Assembly: GCA_030590185.1 (NCBI GenBank)
Contig: JAUUZB010000028.1
Coordinates: 1-12,188 of the forward strand
From: Deltaproteobacteria bacterium
GTDB taxonomy: Bacteria; Myxococcota; XYA12-FULL-58-9; JAUUZB01
Direction: 5' to 3'
DNA: 12,188 nucleotides
The notes beneath the pieces were generated by a model. That model was given only the letters and a program-made list of their open reading frames with translations, did not search any database and was not told the origin of the DNA. This document shows, piece after piece, positions 6,683-12,188 of this stretch (the stretch's first letter is position 1; each line of letters begins with the position of its first letter). Made by a program: the position numbers and the translations under genes.

Positions 6683-6714
6683 GCGGTTCTAAACTCGTCC
6701 GTGTAGGGGAGCCA
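6683..6714 (+). repeat. att-like repeat, copy 3 (degenerate)
   Basis: A 32-base unit aligned without gaps to copy 2: GCGGTTCTA, TCGTCCGT and GGGAGCCA are shared, and the differences fall at two inner positions and in the block CCTC/GTAG. Weaker similarity extends about 14 bases upstream (CCATxTCCA). It resembles the tRNA end only through copy 2. GGGGAGCC at its end (6706-6713) can pair with GGCTcTCCCC at 6661-6670, so the unit could lie in the loop of a hairpin. Confidence 0.45.
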
Positions 6715-6903
6715 ATCTACTACGGTAGTCTGAACCGACTCGTACAACGCTACGAGAAGAACCCCCACCTGGCGGCCGAGGCGAATTGGGTCCATATCGC
6801 AGAAGCTGCGACGGGACGGCTGCGGGGCGAGATTGGTGTGCGGGCAAGGGCCTTGGTCGCTGAGCACGCAGACTGGCTACTCGGTGATTTTGAAAATCAA
6901 TAG
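6706..6903 (+). pseudogene. possible remnant coding region lacking a start
   Basis: From within repeat copy 3 to TAG at 6901-6903, one frame reads as convincing protein (GEPIYYGSLNRLVQRYEKNP, later WVHIAEAATGRLRGEIGVRA, ending DWLLGDFENQ). It has mixed hydrophobic and charged residues and GC3-type codons. There is no ATG, GTG or TTG at a sensible place. The frame is open upstream to 6553, but there it crosses the basic small ORF in another frame and looks like noise. The simplest view is the 3' end of a gene whose 5' part was lost when the repeat or element inserted. A short ORF with an unusual start, such as the CTG at about 6730, is the alternative. Family not recognised. Confidence 0.3.
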
Positions 6904-6988
6904 TGAGATGACTCTGACTTCCTGCGCATTGTCGAGCGCCTGCTCTCCGGCACCGTCGCCCACTCCACCTCGGCACGGGGCAGCCCGA

Positions 6989-7213
6989 TCAGCAATCCTC
7001 GAAGGTGCCGTTGTCAACATAGGACTGACAGGCTTCGTCTCCGCCCACGATGAGCAGCTCAGAAGTATCGACAATCGCCTCGCAGGCGGCCTCGAGCCCC
7101 GTGTCTGAACAGGCCGCGCATTGCGCCGCGAGCTCACTACAGGCGCCGCCCCCACAACCCACCAAGAGCCCACCGAGCGCGAGAGCGAATACCGCGAAGA
7201 GTGAACGAATCAT
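6989..7213 (-). CDS. small Cys-rich lipoprotein (74 aa)
   Basis: The start is the ATG ending at 7213, preceded by GGAGA (7222-7218) with a four-base spacer. The frame extends upstream to 7276 but without a comparable site. Residues 1-19 are a lipoprotein signal peptide (MIRS, then a hydrophobic stretch) ending in the lipobox LVGC with C20 as the lipidated cysteine. The mature part is about 54 residues and carries six further cysteines (25, 32, 35, 44, 62, 74), enough for three disulfides. It ends on the last cysteine. It is acidic and has no enzyme motif. Such short secreted Cys-rich lipoproteins are common in predatory or social delta-type bacteria, mostly with unknown roles. It is divergent from the membrane-protein gene at 7454 and stands alone. 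Confidence 0.75.
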   Translation of the reverse strand: MIRSLFAVFALALGGLLVGCGGGACSELAAQCAACSDTGLEAACEAIVDTSELLIVGGDEACQSYVDNGTFEDC

Positions 7214-7453
7214 TTTGTCTCCAAAGCTCGACTGCCCCAAAATACCCCGCCATTCTCCGATGAGACGCGGGCGCACTCAAGCGGTATCGGCCAACCAAGC
7301 GCGTGGCCCGCGCGCCAAACCCACCCGCCGGAGGAGCGCCCCACAACCCCTCTCAGCCCCACTCAGAACCCGCACCAAAATTTGAGCCAAAGCCCCGGTT
7401 GGGGTAACAACCGGGGAACCCAGGTACGTCCAGACGGCGGAGCCGCAAGACCG
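7214..7453. other. intergenic region between divergent genes
   Basis: 240 bases between the divergent lipoprotein and polytopic membrane protein genes. Apart from the lipoprotein ribosome site and a perfect hairpin at 7393-7416 (listed separately), I see no coding sequence and no convincing -35/-10 pair. Both divergent promoters presumably lie here. Confidence 0.5.
7393..7416. promoter_or_regulatory. perfect 9-bp inverted repeat (hairpin or operator)
   Basis: CCCCGGTTG (7393-7401), six-base spacer GGGTAA, then CAACCGGGG (7408-7416). The arms are perfect and GC-rich. Neither strand has a T-run after it, so an intrinsic terminator is unlikely. It lies 37 bases before the ATG at 7454 and could be an operator or a leader hairpin for that gene. 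Confidence 0.4.
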
Positions 7454-8365
7454 ATGCCTCTCATTGAAATCAGCCTCGTCCTCCTGCTCGGAGCCTTCCT
7501 GCTCATCCGCGTCCGCCGCGGGGCATCCTTGGGTCGCCTGCTGCTCCAACTGTTGAGCCTCGCCACAACGGCCTGGATCGCCGAGGAGCTGGCCATCCGT
7601 TTCTACGCCAACCACACCTACGCCGCACAGTGGACCTGGTGGGCCGACGCTGTCCCGGCGGTCATCCCGGCGGCCTGGGCGTTGGTCACCCTCTCCGGTT
7701 GGGAGTTGGCGCGCGCCTTGGTGCCCCGGCACAGCGGCCTGCTGCCTTGGCTGGCCGCTGGCATCGTGCTGGTGGACGTGGCGATCATCGGCCCGCTCGG
7801 CGCCATGCTCGGCGCCTGGCAATGGCAGAGCCCGGGCCTGTTCGGCGTCTCACCGGCGTTGCCCCTCGCTGCGGCGGCCATGACCTTCGCCCACGTGGCG
7901 CTCTGGTCCTTCCTCGATCGCCGCGAGCTGCGCTACTGGTACCACGCCCTCGCCATCCCCGCTGGCGCCATCGCGGTGCACGCCGCGGCCTGGTCCGGGT
8001 GGGCGCTGGCCGAATGGGTCGTACCGGTGCACCCCATCTTCAACCTCGCCATCACCTGGCTTGCCGCCGCCCCGGTCGCCGCCTTCCTCTTTGCTGAGGA
8101 CTGGCACCGGCGCAAAAAACCGGATGCGCTGCCGGTGCGCCTGGTGGGCGCGCTCGGCTGCGGTGTGCTGGCGAGCCTGTTCGCGGGCGGGTCGCCCTTG
8201 TTCCTGATCTACAGCCTGGGCATCGCCATGCTCTACGTGGCGCTCACCCCCTGGGCCCGCATCTTTGGACGCCTCCAGGCGGCGAAGTTGTTCCAGCTTC
8301 CAGCGCGTTTAGTGACGCGCACCGAGACGCCCGCCGTTGGCTCCCAGCGCCCGCGCGCCGCCTAA
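7454..8365 (+). CDS. polytopic membrane protein, possibly CruF/DUF422-like
   Basis: 303 residues from the ATG at 7454. GGAG (7439-7442) lies 11 bases upstream. The frame is open from 7382, but the extra N-terminus is hydrophilic and crosses the hairpin. The product has about eight hydrophobic segments, starting immediately at residue 3, and a basic tail (RLVTRTETP). Many Trp residues occur, including W-x-W in GAWQWQSPGLFGV. The order E (after the second segment), VP-x-x-IP-x-AW, then LG-x-x-x-G-x-W-x-W and a short GV loop is reminiscent of the CruF/DUF422 family of carotenoid hydratases. The match is by pattern only and weak. It lies 21 bases before the metallophosphoesterase gene and is probably co-transcribed. 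It may simply be an uncharacterised membrane protein. Confidence 0.7.
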   Translation: MPLIEISLVLLLGAFLLIRVRRGASLGRLLLQLLSLATTAWIAEELAIRFYANHTYAAQWTWWADAVPAVIPAAWALVTLSGWELARALVPRHSGLLPWLAAGIVLVDVAIIGPLGAMLGAWQWQSPGLFGVSPALPLAAAAMTFAHVALWSFLDRRELRYWYHALAIPAGAIAVHAAAWSGWALAEWVVPVHPIFNLAITWLAAAPVAAFLFAEDWHRRKKPDALPVRLVGALGCGVLASLFAGGSPLFLIYSLGIAMLYVALTPWARIFGRLQAAKLFQLPARLVTRTETPAVGSQRPRAA

Positions 8366-8386
8366 TCCGTTCCCCCAGAGCCGCCC

Positions 8387-9571
8387 ATGCCGCGCTGGCT
8401 GCTCTTCTTGCTGTTCCTCACCTTTGGTCTGCTCGTGCTGGGCAGCGTCCACTACTACCTCTACCGCCGCCTGGTGGTCGCAGCGGAGCTGCCGCCGCCG
8501 TGGCGTACGGTCGGCATGGTGGTGGTGGTGGTGCTGGTGCTCTGCTTCCCGCTCTCCTTTGTGATCGGCCGGGTCCTGGACATCTCCCATGGCCGATTTC
8601 TGCTCTACCCGATCTACATCTGGCTCGGCACCATGATGATGCTGTTCTTCGTGCTGGTCGGCATCGACCTGGTGCGCCTGGTGGTCTGGTTGACGAGCTG
8701 GGCGACGGGCCACGGAGCGGAGATGCTCGACCCAGGCCGACGGGTGTTCATGGGGCGCCTGATCGCCGGCGCCACCGCAGGCACGGTCGGCGTCGCGGCG
8801 GCGATTGCGGTGTGGCGCGGCCTCGGTCAGGTCACGGTCAAGCCGATCGAGATCATCCTGCCCCACCTGCCGGCCGCCTTTGACGGCTTCCGGATCGTTC
8901 AGCTCACCGACCTGCACCTCGGCGCCATGCGCCAGGGGGCGTGGCTGCGCCAGGTCGTCGACCGCACCAACGGCCTCGCCCCCGATCTGATCGCCATCAC
9001 CGGCGACCTCGCCGACGCCACCCCAGGACAGCTAACCAGCGAGATGGCGATGCTCGGTGAGCTGCGGGCACCCCATGGTCAGTTTTTCGTCACCGGCAAC
9101 CACGAGTACTTCATCGACCTCGACGGCTGGCTCAACGGCATCGCCGAGATCGGTATCCGCGTGCTGCGCAACGAGCGGGTCGAAATCCACCGGGGAGACG
9201 CGGTCATCGACCTCGCCGGGGTCGACGACCACGATGGCGCCCGGATGGCGCCCGGTCACGGTCCCGATGTGGCGCGCGCCATGGCAGGCCACGACCCACA
9301 GCGGGCGTCGGTCCTGCTCGCGCACCAACCCCGGATCATCGACGCGGCGGCCGATCACGGCGTGGGCCTGGTGCTCGCCGGACACACCCACGGCGGCCAG
9401 ATCTGGCCGTGGGGATACCTGGTCTACTTGCAGCAGCCCTACGTTCGCGGCCTGCACGAACGGCGCGGCACCCAGATTTACATCAGCGAAGGGACCGGGT
9501 TCTGGGGCCCACCCATGCGCCTCGGCAGCACCTCCGAGATCACCCTGGTAACCCTGCGCGCGCCCCGCTAG
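8387..9571 (+). CDS. membrane-anchored metallophosphoesterase (YkuE/calcineurin-like)
   Basis: 394 residues. The N-terminal ~145 residues hold about four membrane segments (near 3-22, 41-62, 74-102, 122-143). The catalytic domain begins at about 152. All five metallophosphoesterase motifs are present: DLHLG (D175, H177), GDLAD (D207, D210), GNHEY (N238, H239), LLAHQP (H313) and GHTHGG (H333, H335). It should bind two metal ions and hydrolyse phosphodiesters or phosphomonoesters. The closest described relatives are YkuE/YaeI-type proteins with an N-terminal membrane part, linked to lipid or cell-envelope substrates. The specific substrate is not readable. The start lacks a clear ribosome site and probably relies on coupling with the preceding gene (21-base gap). 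The TAG stop overlaps the stop of the convergent FHA gene. Confidence 0.92.
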   Translation: MPRWLLFLLFLTFGLLVLGSVHYYLYRRLVVAAELPPPWRTVGMVVVVVLVLCFPLSFVIGRVLDISHGRFLLYPIYIWLGTMMMLFFVLVGIDLVRLVVWLTSWATGHGAEMLDPGRRVFMGRLIAGATAGTVGVAAAIAVWRGLGQVTVKPIEIILPHLPAAFDGFRIVQLTDLHLGAMRQGAWLRQVVDRTNGLAPDLIAITGDLADATPGQLTSEMAMLGELRAPHGQFFVTGNHEYFIDLDGWLNGIAEIGIRVLRNERVEIHRGDAVIDLAGVDDHDGARMAPGHGPDVARAMAGHDPQRASVLLAHQPRIIDAAADHGVGLVLAGHTHGGQIWPWGYLVYLQQPYVRGLHERRGTQIYISEGTGFWGPPMRLGSTSEITLVTLRAPR

Positions 9572-10128
9572 CCGTTGCCCACCAGCTCCCGCAAGAAGAC
9601 GTAGAGCTGCTCCGGTAAGAGAAAGAGCGCCCGGTAATGCCCGGCGAACAGAATCTCCTCGCCGCCGCGCAACGTCATCGCCTCGCCCTGCGCCAACCGG
9701 CGGCCGCCGAGCACCGTGCCATTGGCGGAACCTGCGTCGGTCACGGTGTAGCCTTCGGAAATGGGATCGCGGGAGAAATAGGCGTGGAGCTTGGAGATCA
9801 CCTTGCTGTCCAGGCAGATGTCTGACGTCCTGGTCCGACCGATGGTCACTAGATTCGCCTTGTCCACCCCCTCCTTGCGCACCGCAAAGGCCATCCCCGG
9901 CACGCCAGCGGGACGCCGCCCCGTTCCTGTAGCCCCGGCGCCCCCGGCCCCACTCGACGGGGCGAGGTGCACGGTTTCGAGCGACCACGCACTCTTCTCG
10001 ACCCTCTGCTCCCCAGCCAGGATCTCGACCAGCAGGTACGGGGTTGGGTAGCGGCTACAAAACGCATTCTCCTCCAAATCCTGAGCGGCCCGAAGGAGGT
10101 GATCGATGTTGGTTGGGAATTCCCCCAT
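9568..10128 (-). CDS. FHA domain protein
   Basis: 186 residues. The FHA domain is C-terminal (about 77-170) with the phosphothreonine-binding signature TIGRTRTSDICLD (G97, R98, S102), ISKLHA (S112, H115) and TDAGSANGT (D131, N136, G137). It should recognise phosphothreonine peptides. The N-terminal ~55 residues (NIDHLLRAAQDLEE onward) are a separate unknown module, joined by a Gly/Ala-rich linker at about 58-78. No membrane segment or signal peptide is visible. The start has no strong ribosome site. The gene follows the hybrid kinase gene after a 24-base gap on the same strand, so one operon is likely, and it may act in the same signalling route or with a Ser/Thr kinase elsewhere. It converges on the phosphoesterase gene. 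Confidence 0.9.
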   Translation of the reverse strand: MGEFPTNIDHLLRAAQDLEENAFCSRYPTPYLLVEILAGEQRVEKSAWSLETVHLAPSSGAGGAGATGTGRRPAGVPGMAFAVRKEGVDKANLVTIGRTRTSDICLDSKVISKLHAYFSRDPISEGYTVTDAGSANGTVLGGRRLAQGEAMTLRGGEEILFAGHYRALFLLPEQLYVFLRELVGNG

Positions 10129-10152
10129 GACGCAATCCGCTGCCCGGCTAAC

Positions 10153-11709
10153 CTACGGGCGGCCCACCGCCTCCCGCAGAGTCTGCACTAGCTCGATCCG
10201 TTCGGGCAGCGGCAGCGAGAGCACCAACCGAGCGCCCACCAGGATGGCACCAACCCGCACGTCCACCCCGCGGTTCGCGGTGAGGATGATCACCCGGCCC
10301 TGTGGAAAGTCCTTGCGGCGCTCGACGAGAAGCTGGCGATCCCCGTGACTGAAGTGGGCATCACTCACCACCAACAGTCCTGCCTCTGGATCGTGCTCCA
10401 GGGCGGTGCGCAGATCGTCGAAGTAGCGACAGGTGTACCCGATATCCTCCAGCACCGTGGCCAGGGCTCCGCGGTCAATGGCATCCCCGGACACCACCAG
10501 GGTGGCCGCCCGTGCCGACGGTGCGACCGACTTGGGCAAGGCGATCGCCTGGGTGCGCCGCCGCACGATCGCCGTCTCCACGGCGTCGACCAATTCCTGG
10601 ATCTCGAAGGGCTTGCGCAGGTAGTCGTCAATGTCCGCCTCGAGCAGATCGTCGGCCGAATCGGCAGAGGCGTAGGCAGTGATCATCAGGATCGCCAGAA
10701 GGGGATCGCTCGCCCGCGCCGCCACGGCCACCTCGACCCCCGAGGCACCGGCCAGGTTCTTGTCGACGATCAGCACGTCGAAGCGCTCGGCGTGCAACAA
10801 GGCCAACCCCTGACTGGCCGCGCTGGCGGTCACCACGTCAAAGCCGCGCCCCGTGAGCGCCATCTCAACCACCGCTAGCACGGTCTCCTCATCGTCGACC
10901 GCGAGCGCCCGCCGCTTGGCCGTGACCCGGGCGAGAAGGTCGGCGCGGGCCTTCGCCTCGTCGGCGGGGGGCGAGGGTAGCCGGATGGCGAGCTCCGTAC
11001 CGGCCCAATCGAGGCGCTGGGGATCGTCGTCGGGCACCACCTCGAGCGACGCGCCATAACGGGCCAGCGCTGTCCGCGCCACGAACAGACCGAGGCCGCC
11101 ACCCGCCTGCGCCTTGGTCGACACCCGGGGCTCGAAGATCCGCTCGCGGTCCTCCGGCGGTACCGCCGGCCCGTCGTTGCTCATCCGTATCTCAACCTGG
11201 CCCGCCGGTCCGTTGTAGAGCCGCACCGCGACCCTGCCGCTCTCGGGCCGCATCACCAGGGCCTCGAGGGCGTTCTTCAGCAAGTTGAGCAGGCCGTGCA
11301 GCAGCGCATTCGGTGAGCCATGCACGCTCCACAGGTCGTCGGCCACCGAGAGGGTGAAGCCGCCGGCCAGGCTGCGCACGCGATGGGCAAGCAGGGCCAC
11401 CGCCCGCTCCGCGACCACCCCGGCGTCAAAGGTGACTGGCTCAGGCGTATCCTGACCGAGCACCTCCCGGTAGGTGCCGAACAGCTCCTCCATGCGGGTC
11501 AGCTGGGCGAGCACGATTTGCCAGTCCTCGTTCGCCTGGATCTCGGGACCGATCTCTCGGCTCAGAAAGCCCAGGCTGGCGCGCAAGCCGAGCATCGGCT
11601 GGCGCAACTCGTGGATCAGACATTCCACGGCCAGCTCCCCGGGGATCACGGCCGCCTCCCCACGCCGGGGCGCGCTACCTTTCCTCCCCTTGGCCGGTGG
11701 TTCGCCCAT
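10153..11709 (-). CDS. soluble hybrid histidine kinase with two receiver domains
   Basis: 518 residues from the ATG ending at 11709, which has GAGGA nine bases upstream. In-frame starts at 11739 or further up (to 11838) are possible but would run into the divergent promoter region. The dimerisation box has H33 in HELRQP. The ATPase domain shows the N box (N142, N146 in LNLLKNALEA), SNDGP (D179), IFEP and GGGLGLF (about 203-209). The first receiver (about 266-385) is complete: DD 272-273, phospho-acceptor D316, T344, K366. A second receiver-like domain (about 403-516) keeps D450 and T477 but has Leu-Pro at the expected Lys-Pro, so it is degenerate. No membrane segment or PAS/GAF sensor is visible; the signal input is unknown. 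It precedes the FHA gene. Confidence 0.9.
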   Translation of the reverse strand: MGEPPAKGRKGSAPRRGEAAVIPGELAVECLIHELRQPMLGLRASLGFLSREIGPEIQANEDWQIVLAQLTRMEELFGTYREVLGQDTPEPVTFDAGVVAERAVALLAHRVRSLAGGFTLSVADDLWSVHGSPNALLHGLLNLLKNALEALVMRPESGRVAVRLYNGPAGQVEIRMSNDGPAVPPEDRERIFEPRVSTKAQAGGGLGLFVARTALARYGASLEVVPDDDPQRLDWAGTELAIRLPSPPADEAKARADLLARVTAKRRALAVDDEETVLAVVEMALTGRGFDVVTASAASQGLALLHAERFDVLIVDKNLAGASGVEVAVAARASDPLLAILMITAYASADSADDLLEADIDDYLRKPFEIQELVDAVETAIVRRRTQAIALPKSVAPSARAATLVVSGDAIDRGALATVLEDIGYTCRYFDDLRTALEHDPEAGLLVVSDAHFSHGDRQLLVERRKDFPQGRVIILTANRGVDVRVGAILVGARLVLSLPLPERIELVQTLREAVGRP

Positions 11710-11852
11710 AACTCGAAATCCTCGGGCAGTGCTCTTCATATCCCATGCAGTCTCGGTGTGCCACAGGCGAACACGCACCGAACCGTTGCCCGGCCCGCGC
11801 CGGACAGCTACACCGACGGGAGAAGGACGTTTGCCCACGACAAGGGAGAACC
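11710..11852. promoter_or_regulatory. divergent promoter region, kinase/LVIVP lipoprotein
   Basis: 143 bases between divergent genes, so it should hold both promoters. On the plus strand TTGCCC (11786-11791), 17 bases, then TACACC (11809-11814) is a weak sigma-70-like candidate for the lipoprotein gene. No good pair is visible on the minus strand. Confidence 0.3.
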
Positions 11853-12188
11853 ATGCTGCGCAGCCCGCACCTGACCATCGCCGTCACGACCATCCTCGCC
11901 ATCACCACAGCCGGCTGCCAAAAGGCCGACCCCGCGGCATCGCTCGCGCCCGAGCAGGAGGCGGCGCCGGATCTCCCCCGCCCCTTCCTCCTCAAACACG
12001 AGCCGGAACGGCAGTTCTCCAGCGTTGCCGCCAGCGGTGACCTGATCTACCTCGTGATGCGCAACGCCGGCACGACCCAGGCAGAGTTGCGGGTCTACGA
12101 CGCGAGCCTGGTGACCGATCCCAAGCGGCTGGCCAGCCTTGGGCCGCTGAACGGCAGCGACCTGGCCCTGAGCGGATCCCGGGCCTAC
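11853..12188 (+). CDS. LVIVP-repeat-type lipoprotein, 3' end beyond window
   Basis: The ATG at 11853 has AGGGAGAA (11843-11850) just upstream. The frame stays open to the window edge, giving the first 112 residues. Residues 1-21 are a lipoprotein signal peptide ending in TAGC, with C22 as the lipidated residue. Next comes a Pro/Ala/Glu-rich tether (about 23-50). The segment GDLIYLVMRN, then ELRVYDASLVTDPKRLASLG and ALSGSRAY fits one blade of an LVIVP-type beta-propeller (pattern: a displayed Tyr, L-x-V-x-D-x-S-x-x-x-x-P, then a Gly and aYv). The full protein is probably several hundred residues and anchored in the outer membrane. Function unknown; such propellers are usually binding or scaffold proteins. 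The gene is divergent from the kinase gene. Confidence 0.8.
   Translation, partial: MLRSPHLTIAVTTILAITTAGCQKADPAASLAPEQEAAPDLPRPFLLKHEPERQFSSVAASGDLIYLVMRNAGTTQAELRVYDASLVTDPKRLASLGPLNGSDLALSGSRAY

Noticed and set aside
8330..8350. TGGCTCCC, the reverse complement of the repeat end
   Set aside because: Only eight bases match, inside a coding region; similarity does not extend to the rest of the 32-base unit.
8515..8542. GGT/GTG-rich short repeat
   Set aside because: It is a run of Val and Leu codons in a membrane helix, not a separate repeat element.
8309..8917. Minus-strand frame rich in His and Gln
   Set aside because: Antisense of the GTG-repeat-rich membrane segment of the phosphoesterase gene; no ribosome site or recognisable domain.
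9032..9988. Long minus-strand frame of 318 codons
   Set aside because: It is antisense to the phosphoesterase catalytic domain and shifted against the FHA gene; low-complexity shadow of GC3-rich coding sequence.
11730..11770. Sigma-54-like TGGCAC...TGC on the minus strand before the kinase gene
   Set aside because: The GG and GC elements are 12 bases apart where 10 are required, so it does not fit a -24/-12 promoter.

Overview
The window is GC-rich bacterial chromosome, roughly two-thirds GC by eye, with strongly GC3-biased codon use. The gene mix points to a Gram-negative of the former Deltaproteobacteria, most likely Myxococcota or a neighbouring phylum. The clues are small Cys-rich and LVIVP-type lipoproteins, a PilZ protein, an FHA protein beside a soluble hybrid kinase, a standalone ribD, and aat. 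The taxonomy is inference from gene content; no rRNA or marker gene fixes it.

Layout: (1) 1-1304, plus strand: the 3' part of a CrtC/tocopherol-cyclase-like protein and a small unknown gene, probably one operon. (2) 1354-4059, minus strand: ribD, then a PilZ protein, then an EI24/CysZ-like membrane protein. (3) 4153-5483, plus strand: a dCMP-deaminase-like enzyme divergent from ribD, then aat (N-degron tagging) and tRNA-Asn(GUU) with its own promoter. (4) 5484-about 6900: an accessory patch with a 64-aa protein overlapping an AbiEii-like nucleotidyltransferase, and a 44-aa Lys/Arg-rich ORF. Two sequences in this patch resemble the 3' end of the tRNA gene; the first shares 18 identical bases that end exactly at CCA. 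(5) 6989-7213, minus strand: a tiny six-Cys lipoprotein. (6) 7454-9571, plus strand: a polytopic membrane protein and a membrane-anchored metallophosphoesterase. (7) 9568-11709, minus strand: a soluble histidine kinase-receiver hybrid followed by an FHA protein. The FHA gene converges on the phosphoesterase gene and their stop codons overlap. (8) 11853 to the end, plus strand: the start of an LVIVP-type lipoprotein, divergent from the kinase gene.

Most of the window is ordinary core gene content. The part that the annotated genes do not explain is 5408-6714. There, tRNA-Asn is followed by what look like two short cassettes, each closed by a tRNA-3'-end-like repeat, with no integrase in view. 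It resembles att-type scars of small non-autonomous elements that inserted one after another at the tRNA gene. The first cassette carries a compact two-gene module that could be toxin-antitoxin-like.
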